The notes beneath the pieces are model-generated. The model was given only the letters and a program-made list of their open reading frames with translations. It was not told the origin of the DNA and made no database searches. Made by a program: the position numbers and the translations under genes. DNA of 64,000 bases from Diphasiastrum complanatum (lineage: Eukaryota > Streptophyta > Lycopodiopsida > Lycopodiales > Lycopodiaceae), in the NCBI GenBank assembly GCA_029204225.1, contig CM055106.1:42984368-43048367 (forward strand), written 5' to 3'. Shown here in pieces: positions 48,789 through 60,686 of this stretch; position 1 is the first letter of the stretch; the number at the start of each line of letters is the position of its first letter.

Positions 48789-49621
48789 TGTGAAAAATGC
48801 AAAAATAAGCTTGGTAGAGGCCAAAAGTCTTGTATATAGGATGATTACACATGTGTGGAGTCTGTTCCCACGTGTGAAAATAGTATACTTGTCATGTACC
48901 ATAATCATATAGGTTGTACATATAATTTAATTCAAGTTCTAGTGGCTAAAAGGGCCAAAAACTAGTTTTCTAGACATATGACACATGGCATCAATCTATT
49001 GATTGCATGAGCAACATCCTTTGGTTAGGTGTCACATCCCATGTGTAGAGGACAGCTCACATGTGTGGAATAAGCTGAAGTAGACGAATTTTGACTTCTA
49101 GAAGATTTTCAAGTAGATCTCCATATAGAAGGAAAATGGACCAAAAGTGCTCAAAATAGAAGGTTTTGTCCAAGTGTCAGTTTTGCATGATGAATCATCA
49201 TATGACAGAGCACCTTCACACATGTGGGATCAAAGGGATGATCAGTACCACAAGCTCTCACTTATTGTATATATAGAGCCACATTTGGCCATAATCATTG
49301 TGAGACACCAATCTTGGTTTTGAAAGCAATTTTGAGTGATTCTCTCCATTTGTCTACATTTGTTTTGATTGTTTTGAGGTGCTATCAATGTGTACTTGAA
49401 TTTCAGGTTGGAGTCCGTACTCAGACAGGGTTTCACACGTGGGAAACCAGAAAGTACACCTACCTTCAATTAATGATTGTTCTTGTTAGGATTTTGTGTC
49501 TAGAATTGATCTAGATTGATCTTAATCTCAAGTAGATTGATAGATCAAGTAATCTGACAACCAATCCCTCTTGAGGATCAGATTGAGATCCACTCTTGGT
49601 CCTTTTTGTACTTTTTTCACA
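48789..49621 (+). repeat. Copia 3' LTR
   Basis: 833 bp, matching the 5' LTR. It carries a 10-bp duplication ('tctacatttg') near 49350 and about 5 extra bases near its start. Immediately flanked by the target duplication. Confidence 0.95.
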
Positions 49622-49626
49622 ATTCT
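49622..49626 (+). other. Target site duplication, right (attct)
   Basis: Identical to 43512..43516. Confidence 0.95.
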
Positions 49627-49718
49627 TAATATATTTCAAAATATTATTTGAGAAAAGTCGATTAAGACAACAAAGTACTAATGATTGTATTTTATAATTT
49701 TACTACAAATTATCGACA

Positions 49719-50316
49719 TACATTGAAATATTTATGATTGTCTAACTATTTATTTATCGTTAAAAATATCACAATATTTAGAAGCACTCTAAAAAAAGCT
49801 TATATCTCAAAATTATTTTTAAATTTATATTAAGTTTACAAACATTTAATATTAAGCTTTTTATGATTTTGGTTAGTAAGTAAATTTTAAATAAGTTGTT
49901 ATTATATAGTTGTTATAGATAATTATAATGCAAGTCTTACAGATGATTATGAATAAAAATTAATCATACAATTATACAAATAGAAATTTTTTAAATTAAG
50001 CTTATATTTCAATTTTATTGCACCATTGTTACAATTATATTCAGTTTTTTATGACTTATTTCAATAAAAACTGATATTTATTGCTAAAAAGTCTACCTGC
50101 ATATACATTATCGCTAAAAAGTTTGTCATATAAATTATCACTAAAAAGGCTATCTCCATGTGACTTATGCTCAAAACATCATTTGAATATATTGCTACAA
50201 ATTTGGTTTCTGAAGCTATCAAATCATCCAAAATCATGTAATTACTAATTACAACATACATTGAAATACTTATAATTGTCTAACTATTTATTTATCGTTA
50301 AAAATATCACAATACT
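49719..50316 (+). repeat. Pair of ~65-bp direct repeats in AT-rich spacer (49719..49783 and 50250..50316)
   Basis: Both read 'cattgaaata.ttat.attg' then 'tctaactatttatttatcg' and 'ttaaaaatatcacaata'. The second copy abuts the truncated copia fragment that starts at about 50318. No gene is seen between them. Confidence 0.75.
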
Positions 50317-50317
50317 T

Positions 50318-51574
50318 GATGAGTTAGGTTGCATTGATGAGAGCATTAAGGAGCTTGTTCAAGTAATTCTTAATGGTTTGTTGGATGCTCATGCTAACAT
50401 TGTATAAAGTCTTGTCATTCAAAAGACTTTGCCAAGTTTGATTGATCTTCAAGAGATCTTGATGAATGAAGAATATAGGCTTCAAGCAAGAGGTGGATCT
50501 TTCATCAACATCTCAAGTTGATGAGGAGGCTATGTTCATCAAGGGAAAATTCAAGGGTAAAAGCAAAAGTAAGTGGTCTAAAGGGCAAGATCAAGGGGAG
50601 GCTTCTTCAAATGGCAAAAACGAAGATAGGTCAAAGCTCAAGTGCTTCTCAGTGTGGCATCAAAGGACACTTTGCAAGTGAGTGCTACAAGAAGAAGAGA
50701 GATCAAGGTGACAAGCAAGGTAATCTTACTCATGATGAAGATGGTTTGGATGTTCAAAATTCAAATGATGATGCTTTTGTGATGTCTTCATGTATGCTTG
50801 TTAATGATGGAGATCTAGATCCATGGTGGATTCATAGTCGTGCAAGCTCACACATGACTTTTCACAAAGAGTAGTTCACTTCTTTGATGCCATATGAAGT
50901 TGACAAGAAGGTGATCTACATGGCCAATGATGGTGAGTGTGCAATCAAAGGGATTGGCACAATTCCTATTTCTCTCACTACAAATAGGAATGTTTATTTG
51001 AAGGATGTTTTATTCATACCTTCCATTACCAAGAATTTACTTAGTGTGAGTCAATTGCTAAGTAAAGGTTTCAAAGTTGAGTTTGATGGAGATGCTTGCA
51101 TGATCAAAAAGAAGGATATCTTGATTGCAAAAGGTAAAAGACAAGGGAAATTGTTCAAACTAGATGCTTGTGTTATTGCTAACCAAGTTGAATTTGTGGC
51201 AAGTGAGCAAATACCTATTCAAGAGGTTTGGCATAAAAGGATGGGGCACCTCAACTTCAAGTCATTGGAGGTAATGGCTAAGAAGCAAGTTGTGATTGGT
51301 CTTCCAAAATCCTTAAGTAGCATCAATCATGTTTGTGAGTCTTGTGCTTTGTCAAAGTCACATAGAATATCTTATGCTAGATCTACATCTAGATCTACAA
51401 AGCCTTTTCAAGTTGTACATTCGGATATTCATGGAATTACTACAATTAGCAATAGTGGAGCTAAGATGTATGTAACTTTCATTGATGATTTTAGTAGATT
51501 TTGTTGGATCTATCTACCAAAGAGCAAGGATGAAGTGTATGATGTCTTTGTTAAGTTCAAGAGAGAGTTTACAT
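50318..51574 (+). pseudogene. Truncated copia fragment (gag C-term, knuckle, protease, integrase start)
   Basis: It enters within gag ('LDELGCIDESIKELVQVILN'), continues through a lysine-rich stretch, and has a one-base frameshift inside the zinc knuckle near 50650 ('CGIKGHFASECYKKK' is read in the next frame). The protease active site is mutated ('WWIHSRASSHMT', so D and G of DSG are both lost), with TAG at 50872..50874 after it. The second frame (50884 onward) holds 'VWHKRMGHLNFKSLEVM', the Cys pair, 'VVHSDIHG' and 'FIDDFSRFCW', then is cut at about 51574. RT, RNase H and LTRs are missing. It is related to, but distinct from, the complete element at 43.5 kb. Confidence 0.88.
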
Positions 51575-51715
51575 ATATATTCCCTCTGATAAATCCCATA
51601 AGAACGCTTATGGGATAAAGTTTGGTTGCCTGGACCAGTGGCGCCCAGGCAGCCAATCTAAAAAAAAAATGTGTCGATGCGAGGGCCCTGGGACACGTGG
51701 AGATCAATGAAGTGT
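51575..51715. repeat. Dispersed repeat related to 41205..41345
   Basis: Shared elements in order: 'tatgggataaa', 'ttgcctggac', 'gcgcccaggcagccaat', an A-run, then 'gagggccctggg'. It begins exactly where the copia fragment is cut. A short hairpin 'atcccataag..cttatgggat' is present at its left end. Confidence 0.55.
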
Positions 51716-52881
51716 GTCAGGAGTCATCGCGTCTGTGGCAATAAGCGACGAGGATATGAGTGCCTTGAGAGTTCTTTGACAAAGTCGTCTCAATGTATAT
51801 GCATCTATATTTACAAGACACTCCAGATTTGACAAGGTGATATAGTGTCAACTTCATTGCATTAGAGTTATGACATCATCTCTTTTCTACATTTTACTTC
51901 TTGATGGTTTTATATGGCATTATTGGTTCATTCATTTATATGAGTACCTTGGAGGTCTTTCATGAAGTCATTTTGTCTACATCATATTCACGAGACACTC
52001 TTGATTTGATAGGGATATGGTGTCAGCTACAGTTCTACTTCAATGCATTAGAGTTATAACATCATATCTTAAGGATCACACCTGCAAATGTTGCAACTGC
52101 ATCACATCACTTGGAGATTAATAATTGCAACGAGTGAAGAAAATCAAGCAATGGCCCTAGCTTTTTACAGGAGATCATTCTAATATTTGTTGCAGCCTAA
52201 GAGGCAAAATTTTGTCTTTCCCTAGAGAAAGATCAATCATCTCCACGTGTATTGAATTTCAGCCAGCTCCTGTTTGATCGATTTTGCGTAGTTCCTAAAC
52301 CATTTATTTTGGCTGGTTCCTTTTAATTGATTGATTATGTCTGGTTCCTGTGGGATTGATTTTGGGTAGTTTCTGTTTGATCGAATTCGTCGGTTCCTGC
52401 TTGATTAATCGTGTCTAAGAATGCTGCTGAACCTTTGCGGTCGCAGTAAATCCCTGCTATACATTAACCCTTAATATAAAGCCGCTGCTGATGCCTTTTA
52501 CAAATTTTTAAATAAACTATATAAGCAAAAAAAATTATTTCTGGGATGCACTGTGCACAAAAATAAAAAAGATGCGATCTTTTTTCTGATTGAACGTAGC
52601 CACTCAGCCAGCACAGAACCAGATACAAAATGCCTTAAGAATGAACTTACTATCATTAAATTGAGAGCCTCTCAGTTACAGAATAACAGGCCGCTAGAAT
52701 TTCTAGCTCTAGGGTAAATCTAGTTAAGGAACTAACTATCAACGATCTTTGAACTAATATAAGGAAATTAACGGAATAAAATTATGCAGATCTGATTATT
52801 GCTGACACAACGAAAGTTAGATGAAACTCCATACCCCGATTTGATCCAAAACAAAACATCCATCTAAAAGAGGACTTTGGA
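51716..52881. other. Intergenic, no gene seen
   Basis: Two related blocks containing 'gacactc.agatttgacaagg' and 'gcattagagttatgacatcat' recur at about 51815-51880 and 51990-52055, a diverged duplication. The segment from about 52500 is the 3' flank of the membrane protein gene and may contain its untranslated region. Confidence 0.4.
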
Positions 52882-53859
52882 TCAAGGTAAACTTAATACA
52901 CTGTAACCTTCTATAAAGGCTGCTGAACGCAGGCTATGGTATGACTTCGCTGAGAAATACAAGACGGTGACCATGATATTGCCATACAAGGCTATAATAC
53001 CACCTGACACTACAAGCACAAACAAGACGAAGATCTTGACAATTAGGTACTCAAATTGGCAGCTTATAATCCATGCCTGCAGCAATGCAGCAGCAACAAC
53101 ACCAAGAATCTCGAATATGAGGATGAATCCCAGAGCAACACATTGTTTTCCTACAATCAAACCTGCACTCCTCACCAAAGCATCACGACCATAGCATTCC
53201 TCCAACGCTGGAATGACAATTGCCAACAGCCACAACATGGATATATAAAGAAAAGCTGAAACGACAATGCTGAGCAGATAAGCAGCAAAACAAGCGGCAC
53301 TTGATACTCCAAGATCTTTTAGAAGGTTGTAGATGAATACAATAATCAATGAAGAAGCGACCTCAAAGATTAAAAGGATGGATGAAGACCATAAGAAAGT
53401 GATGGCAACTTTTGGCCACAGCTTGGGAAGCTGACCAATAACACATACAAATGATGGCTCTCCTTTGGAATAAATGCTTCCGATGGAATATGCGATAGCA
53501 GTAACAAGGTACAAAGACAATGCGATGGATAGCAGCCTGCATGTCAAGACAAGCAAGATGAACCGAGGAGCTGGCATAGAAAAGTGAGCAACCAGATCCG
53601 CCAATAATGTGGTGATGTCCCCTGAGAAAGTCAGCTGCAAAATGAAAGCTTTGTCGGGCCGAAGGCTGGACAACATGAGGAGGTTGAGCACAATGTATGG
53701 TGAGTAAAACATACTTGTAAGTGACAAAAGCAAGCATGAGTGTTCTTGAAGAAGTCTGGTTGCTTCCTTGAAAACATCGTAGAGCTTGAAATCAGCTATG
53801 TCATTTGGCAGTTTGTTTGATAAGAAGAATATCTCCATCTGGCTGTCCTCCAGACCCAT
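52882..53859 (-). CDS. Multi-pass plant membrane protein (325 aa), function unknown
   Basis: This is an uninterrupted minus-strand frame from ATG 53859 (MGLEDSQMEIFF) to TAA, with no intron needed. A soluble, charged N-terminus (~40 residues) precedes about six hydrophobic segments near residues 42-64, 100-125, 148-177, 187-217, 238-264 and 271-293. Between the fourth and fifth lies the polar motif 'EECYGRDALVRSAGLIVGK', a position conserved in a plant-specific family of ~320-residue transmembrane proteins annotated only as 'transmembrane protein' or PABP-1-B-binding-like. No signal peptide is evident and no enzymatic motif is seen. Codon use and intactness contrast with the wrecked elements around it. 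The first ATG gives a length normal for that family. I am confident that it is a gene and not confident of its role. Confidence 0.85.
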   Translation of the reverse strand: MGLEDSQMEIFFLSNKLPNDIADFKLYDVFKEATRLLQEHSCLLLSLTSMFYSPYIVLNLLMLSSLRPDKAFILQLTFSGDITTLLADLVAHFSMPAPRFILLVLTCRLLSIALSLYLVTAIAYSIGSIYSKGEPSFVCVIGQLPKLWPKVAITFLWSSSILLIFEVASSLIIVFIYNLLKDLGVSSAACFAAYLLSIVVSAFLYISMLWLLAIVIPALEECYGRDALVRSAGLIVGKQCVALGFILIFEILGVVAAALLQAWIISCQFEYLIVKIFVLFVLVVSGGIIALYGNIMVTVLYFSAKSYHSLRSAAFIEGYSVLSLP

Positions 53860-53993
53860 ACTGCTCTATTCTCAGAGTTCCTCAAAAGCAAAGTATAAAC
53901 TACAAAGAACACAGCTAAAGTTAGAGTTTCATTGCTCAATGTGATTATCTCAATCCTGACTCGTATCTATTAACGAGAGAGCGAGTGATTGGG

Positions 53994-54005
53994 CTTTTAA
54001 ATATT
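53994..54005 (-). promoter_or_regulatory. Candidate TATA box of the membrane protein gene
   Basis: The minus strand reads AATATTTAAAAG about 135 bp upstream of ATG 53859, which leaves room for a ~100-bp leader. Inferred from position and sequence only. Confidence 0.45.
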
Positions 54006-55658
54006 AAAACTTGATTGTTACTACAATAGCTGATTAGGAGCAATGTAACCTGGAATAAGCGAGCTTCAAAGCAAACCTTGAGGGTTTTGAAAATATTCCA
54101 AAGTTGAATATGCGAAATGAAGAAGAGTCTTCTTTTAGCACCTACAGAATGTTATTTACAATTTGACACTTTCTAAAAAATTGATGAAATGTTTTTATGT
54201 GCAGCTCATGTCCAAGGGAAATATATGCTTTGAAACATATGGATGTGTTCATAACATATTTAATGATTTCTTGTCATTATGTGCGGAGCTTGTTATGAAG
54301 CGCCATGACAAAGTGTAACGCTACCATCCATCATTGTATCTTTCTATGGTCAATGTATTTCTGTTACATTGCAACGTTCACAGGCACTTTCAATTCTTCG
54401 ACGAGCTCAATTTGCAGGAGCGGCGTTCGAAGCTTCCTGCAATAACTATTATTGCGACTATTCTAGTTAGTGACTTACATCAAGCAGAAGGTTTTAAGAG
54501 TTTAATATTTTATGTTTTAAGCTTTTTAGCTTAATTACTCTTTGCTAATGGGCATTATCTTTCTATCTGCTTTCATCTATTTGTACATTGATGGTTTTCG
54601 CATCCTTCAATAATCAAAGCAGGAGCTTATTATGAAGGGCAACTTTGCAGCTCAACTAGATTTAACACCTCTAGTAGTTTTGTGAGAATTGTGAGAGTTG
54701 AAATAGGCCCCTGTTCGAGGGCCTTTCCCGATTTAAGGTCATTGAGCCCGAGGGCCCAAGGCCCGAGGACAGGGACTTTCCCCTACGAAAAGCACTTCAA
54801 AAAAATTTAGAGCTTCTCAAAGTTACTCAAAAATTTACCTTTTGCCCGCACCTTTCGAGAATTTACCTTTTAGCTTTTACCTCTTACACGAGGGCAACGG
54901 AGCACGTTCTGAGTGATTGGCACTTCGGGCGATGGCTGCTGGTGCAAGAGTGATGGAGCGCTTCGGGTGATGGCTGGTGCAGGAGCAATGGAGCATGTTG
55001 CGATCTTTGTGAGAGGAACCGATGGATGATGTTGTGAACCTGACAACATCGGGACTTCTCCCAATGACAGTGATCACCATCAGTACCTTTCAATATTACA
55101 TGCAACTTATAGCTAAATCAACCATCTTCTACATCTTGTCATAAGGTGGAAACTTTGTGAATTCCTTTTTCTGTTTCTTGCTGCGAGAAAGAGCATTACT
55201 GATTATAAAATTGACCACATAATTTTTTATGATTCTAGCAATGCTTTGAAAAACTTTGCAATTTATGCCGAACTAGAAGGCAGATTTGTTTAGATTTTAG
55301 TGCATGCTATATAAATGTTAAAAAGTTGGGTGAATGCCAAATTTATAGATGAAGCCTACAACAAAAACTCTGGATGAAAGTACCTAGAAGGAATTCATGA
55401 GATCAATCTAAACAGGCTTGAATTGTGTGGCAAATGAACAAGGTTTTACTTTTCGTTATGCTTTTGGCAAAAAAATTCTTCAGGCTACTCAACAATAAAT
55501 TTGCTTTTGCTTGATTAGGACACTATCATATTAAGTTTATAGCTCATAGATTGTGACCAGTTTGAGAAGGTAGACCAAAAATTTTATAGTAGTTTTTATA
55601 GCAAGTAATTTTTTTTACATTTGGTAATAAATTTCTACCTATTGTAAAACAGTTTTTA

Positions 55659-55698
55659 AAGAGGAACCTTACACAGATGTCTGTGTAAGGTTCCTCTT
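55659..55698. other. Perfect 19-bp inverted repeat with 2-bp loop
   Basis: Arms 55659..55677 (aagaggaaccttacacaga) and 55680..55698 are exact reverse complements around TG. The surrounding sequence is AT-rich and no poly-T terminator or gene adjoins it. Confidence 0.9.
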
Positions 55699-56100
55699 AT
55701 GTAAGTTTCTACAACTGTCATATTCTGCCAATTAAGGTTACTTCAAAATACACAACAAATTTTTTTGAAGTGCTTTACGAATCTTGTGGAATCAAGTCAA
55801 GTTGCTCACACTCAGTGAGATTGAGTAGTCAAATATCCAATAACTTCAATCTAGACATTGGAGTAATGTCTATAGTAAAATCTTTGCAAGACGAATTTTA
55901 GAGAATTGAACATTTATTCTACAAAATGGTAAAATGTTTAAAAGGCAAAATTTAGAATCAAACATCCTAGATTAGCATCAAGTTACTCAACACATGATGT
56001 TAAAATTGCATTAAAAATTAAATTTCAGCACACTAGGTTGGAGTGAGTAAAGTAATAAGCCTGATCATTCCATTGATTCGTGATGCAAAAGGCTTGGAAG

Positions 56101-56131
56101 GGGGTGGGGTGGGGGTGGGGGTGGGGGTGGG
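56101..56131 (+). other. G-quadruplex-type tract
   Basis: Six runs of 3-5 G separated by single T (ggggtggggtgggggt...) meet the sequence rule for a very stable intramolecular G-quadruplex on the plus strand. Confidence 0.85.
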
Positions 56132-57539
56132 ATATATGTTCAAGGTTTGTGGGTTTACCCAACCGAAATTTGAGTCCCCATGTTTGGAGGATATGTTGTG
56201 CCCTTGTGTGCTTGTGTGCTTTCTTTGATAAGATGTTCTCACATTTACTTGAATCTCAATCTCATCATCCATTGCTACCGACTTACTATTATGGCCTTGA
56301 AAATTCACTTAGGGATGATCATTGGTAGAGGCTCATCCTTTCTTTTGTCCACTATAGGACTTAGTCAATCAAAGATTGCTAAGGCCTCAATCCATTTGAT
56401 TTCATCGATTTCACAATCTTGATGCAATTCCAACAACATTTTTTGAATTCTTTGCAACATATTAGTCTATCTATTGTGTGATATGTGGTGGAGGAACTTT
56501 TATCTTCCCCACATTGTTAGGTTGACTTATTATCCAAGTATTAAGACTGACTTTTACATCTTTTTCTTGGTAACATTTTCAAATATTTATTTTCCAGTTC
56601 TTTAATCTTGGATTACTTCATAGACTCTTAACCAAGGTCTACCGAGTAAAAGTCGATAGGCATTTGGTGTGTCCAAGCAACTCCATGACCACAAAGGTCA
56701 CCAAAAATCTCACATTGGTCACTTTCACATGTGCTCCATTTCACTAGGCCTAATGGCTTAATGCAAGATTGAATGACAAGGTTGATGGAAAATCATACAG
56801 ATTAGCCCACATAAATCAAAGGCTAACATTAGCTTAACCCATGAGTCACCATCTATACCAAAAACTTCATGAGTATGGTCCTTGTCTTGAATTAGAGGAC
56901 TAAAGTTTCAATTTCTTTCTCCCATGATAGGCCTATATTGAGGACTGCAAAAATCGCTTCCATTCCAACATTGTAATTAACATATGCATCCCTATTTATT
57001 TTTCAAGAATTGGTTTAAGAAATGTCCTTAAGGGAAGCTTAATTCGACTACCAACTAGTAACGCGAAATCTTTTGAATCGGGAAATGGTGGAGGACCCTT
57101 TTTTTTTTAAGCCCTTCCATTTTTTAGTATTCACGTAAATTTTGAATCTTCAATTTAAAAATTGATTAATAGTTTTGTAAGATGCTACATATTTAAAATT
57201 TAGATCAAGAGATGCAAAATATTTTAAAAACTTGACATTCAAATCGTTTTGGAAAAAAATAAAATGTTCATACAATCATCTTTGGAAAAAAAATAAAATG
57301 TTCATATATGCAATTTTGATAAATGTTTTTTATAGAAATATCAAAAAATTCAATAAGATTGTCTGGATCAGGAGTAGCAGCCCTTTGTTGGAGCCATTGT
57401 CTGCTTAGAAAAACAAGATTATTTTAGTAAACTTTCATAAAATTTCATACAAATAAAAATTTAAATACCATCATGCCACAAATACACTCAAGATAAATAC
57501 AATTGAAATTTTAACATCTCAAATTATAAATCTAAAACG

Positions 57540-57840
57540 TTTATACATCCAAAATCTCTTCATCAATATGAGTTGGTGGCAGCTGACCATCCCCATCACC
57601 CACATCACCACCAACAACCTCTTCATCTTGGAGATCAATAAAATCTCCAGGATCGTCTTTAAGAGGAGGTTGTGGCTCTAAAGATGCCACTTGAACTTTT
57701 TCGATGTCCTAGCCAAAAGATGCACCCAATTCATCATCAACATTCGGCAGATCATTAATGGCAACAACTTGTTGCACGATGAATGCCGACTACACAGAAT
57801 CTTTCTCCACAGCAATACAGTTTCGTTCTTTTTTCTAAAC
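57540..57840 (-). pseudogene. Acidic C-terminal-like coding scrap, unrecognised
   Basis: The minus strand has a coding-like stretch rich in Asp/Glu ('DDPGDFIDLQDEEVVGG', 'THIDEEILDV') ending near 57540, and a 62-codon frame overlaps it. Acidic tails like this occur at the ends of plant transposase proteins, so it may belong to another decayed DNA transposon on the opposite strand to the CACTA element. Weak call. Confidence 0.3.
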
Positions 57841-58189
57841 ACACATGGTAGTGGTGCTTGTACCAAAACAAAGGACTAGAATCCAATCATTTTCATATGA
57901 GAATAAATAAATAAGTTCATTAATTAGCCTTTGTGGCCTCTAGTAGGGATTAACTACGGCCCGAGAAACATCTGTAAAGCGCAGCTTTTGGGTAACAGCA
58001 CGGAACGAGAGGGTGGGAGACTCCCTACGGCAGATTTTTGCATAAAAATTTCAATTTGTGATCATATCAAAAAAAACATTAAACTCCAGGGTGTGCAAAT
58101 GAAAAATCCAGATATTAAAAATTAATAACAAGTTAATTTCAACTTCAGGTTTAGTATAGACTTAGAAAGTGGGCCAATGAATATCCCTC

Positions 58190-60560
58190 ACCGCCGCTGT
58201 CGGCATGGATTACAAGAGTATTCATGCATGTCCCAATGATTGCATTTTATATCAAAACGAGTTTGAGGAGGCAAGCACGTGTCCACGTTGGAACATCATT
58301 ACAGGTAATATTTACAAGGAGACACCATACCCACCAAAGTGGTAAGGCATTTTTCCATCATACTCAAGATACGCCATATGTTTAAGTGCAAGTCCATAGC
58401 AAAGCTTAGTACATAGCATTTGAGCAATTGTTCACATCGGACAATATTATGAGGATCCCTGCTAATTGTCCAGTGCAGGCATGTGGATGCTAGTTGGCAT
58501 GAGTTTAGGGATGAGCCTCGCCATTTGGGGTTGGCGATGGATGGCGTGAATCCATTCGGATTGCGCTCCACATCATGGTCCACTTGGCCGATTGTCCTTG
58601 TACATTATAACATTCCCCCTTGGCTAAGTATCAAGAAGGGGCACCTAATACTTTTTCTTCTTATCCCGGAAAAATACAAGGCCAAAAATATGGATGTGTA
58701 TATGGCTCCCTTGATAGTTGAGCTAAAGATTTTATGGCAAGGAATTCAATTAACTATTATATCAAGACCTTGCAAACAAAGAGATTTTGTGGTAAAGGAG
58801 ATCTTGATGTGGCCGATGCACGACTTTCTTGGATATGGGGAATGTTCCGATGAGATATTTTTGCTATTGGTTCATGGTATTAAATCTAATGTGTATTCAC
58901 AAAAAAAAAAAAATCAACTCTAACATTACACTCACAATTAAGTCGGTTGTTTTTTTATAATGCAAGGCTCTCAACGAGTGGCTACAATTCATGTCCCATT
59001 TATGGAGAGTATTTGCAAGCACGTCACTCACAACATCTACAAAAAATGGTTTATCCACACCCGAGACCTTCCACCCGATCACCCTATGCATGATGGGTTG
59101 TTCAACGTCCCCACGCCATGAAAGTACAATAAATATTTGGGCCAATTAATGTCATTTATTTTTTTAACAGTTACTCTCTCTAGATATGTTCTAATGATAA
59201 TCTCAATTAAGTGTGTGTGCTTGTTTCTTAATATTGTAGGCAAGTGATTGGCTTCAAATTTGGAGATCCAGTCAAGATCTAGGGCGACTCCCTCCTAGCA
59301 TGAAGAGGTTATCAATATTTCATGAACTTCCAGATTGGGGGGAATTATTGATACATCTTTTGGACCTGATGCACATATTCAAGAATGTAGGGAGCAAAAT
59401 TTGGGAGCACTTGAGCGGTGCCAAAAATAAAAAAAAAAGCCGCACGAGACGACTTAAAAGAAGTGGAAAAGATGGCCAATTTATGCCCACAAACGGTAGG
59501 GAATTCAATTGTCGTCCCAAAGGCTCCATGGATCTTCTCGAGGAGAGAAGAGACGGTGTAAAGAAGGAAATAGCCTCATTTCGAATTCCGACAGGACACA
59601 TGTGATGCCTAAAGGGTGCTTTCACAAGGTACAACAAGCTAAGTGGACTAAAGTCTCATGATTGGCATAAATTTTTACAGGTTGACATGTTTTTTGATGT
59701 TGTCTCCACCTCATGAACATTACATTTCATAGCATTTTTGTTTCATAATCTCATTGCACATATATGTATCTCAATGACCAGATTTTGCCCATGTAGTTTG
59801 TACTTCCCTTGGTATTGAGAGGGTTTTTGACAGAGGAGTTAAGAAGTACAATCTACAAAATCAGTGGTTTGGTGAGGTACGATCAATGCGAATCACATTA
59901 TTTTTTATTGAGATGATTTAAGATGATTATCTAACTAATGTGTATATTAATGTTGTTTACTTTTCTTATGAAGATAAGTTTCATCCAAGGAGATACCGTT
60001 AGCATCCATTGAGGTGACAAGACAATTGGTAGATGAGGTGGCCATTGCAGGTACATGACCTACTTTCATCAATTGTCTATTCTTAGCCCATCCTAGACTA
60101 TTGATATTGTGGTTACAATACTCTCTCATTAATATTGATCCATATTACCAATTCAAGCACTTCCCATAACCGTTGGATGTTTTTCTTGGAACAATTCATG
60201 AAAATATTGAAAGGCTTCGTAAGACAAAGAGCAAGGCCTGAGGGTAGCATGGCAGAAGGATGGCTAGTGCAAGAGTCCATGGTTTATACCACGGAGTTCC
60301 TTGCTCATAGTGATCCTTCTATTCCTCGTCTTTGGGATAATAAGGATGATGAGCGTGTTGTTGGGAAGGTTCCTCAGGGAAAAGGAGCGATCATGAGAAG
60401 ATGAGTGAGTCCTTCAAGGAAAAGGTGAATAAGTTTTGCATTCTTAATAGTGAAGAAATGCAAAAGTGGATTTCAAGATACGAAGAGCCAAGGCTCATAG
60501 AAAAACAACTCGAGCCACTTTTAGGAGAGGGCATAGAAGACAACCATACCCACCTAACCT
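58190..60560 (+). pseudogene. TNP2-like CACTA transposase (decayed)
   Basis: Coding blocks in order: 'GMDYKSIHACPNDCILY' (~58200), a frame change, 'LAMDGVNPFG' and 'STSWSTWPIVLVHYNIPPWL' in frame 58483..58923 with 'MPHDF'-type positions read as 'WPMHDFLGYGECS', then a gap with stops to 59215. Next is 59300..59605 with 'SIFHELPDWGELL' and 'LDLMHIFKNV', then 'LSGLKSHDWHKFLQV' (~59640), then 60135..60404 with 'KGFVRQRARPEGSMAEGW' (DUF4218-type end). Transposase_21 proteins bind element ends and cut the DNA. Stops and frameshifts make this copy inactive. Some gaps, such as the one ending 'attgtag' near 59240, could be introns. Confidence 0.85.
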
Positions 60561-60640
60561 CGCTCTTCTAGCCAAGGACATGGCGCTTGATTGGCTACAC
60601 GATGCCCATAGAGAAGCCTCGACAAACAACGAGGAAGTAA

Positions 60641-60641
60641 G

Positions 60642-60686
<45 letters not shown>
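60641..60686. repeat. (TA)n/(GA)n microsatellite
   Basis: Short TA run followed by GA repeats. Confidence 0.9.

Larger units (their letters stand above)
43517..49621 (+). mobile_element. Complete Ty1/copia LTR retrotransposon (inactivated)
   Basis: This is a 6105-bp element with LTRs 43517..44334 and 48789..49621, initiator Met-tRNA primer site, a gag-pol frame in the copia order (gag, knuckle, protease, integrase, RT, RNase H) and a purine tract before the 3' LTR. The host bases 'attct' at 43512..43516 and 49622..49626 form a perfect 5-bp target duplication, so both ends are certain. Roughly two dozen substitutions by eye separate the LTRs (about 3%), plus a 10-bp tandem duplication in the right one, which suggests a fairly recent insertion. 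Confidence 0.97.
54006..57480. other. Intergenic AT-rich region
   Basis: I see no gene. A small G/C-rich block at 54705-55050 contains 'gagggcc' and 'cttcggg.gatggctg.tgg' in two tandem copies. The remainder is AT-rich, with a hairpin (55659..55698) and a G-rich tract (56101..56131). Confidence 0.4.

Noticed and set aside
58299-59637. Minus-strand frames across the CACTA transposase
   Set aside because: The plus strand carries the TNP2 motifs; the minus-strand frames are shadows.
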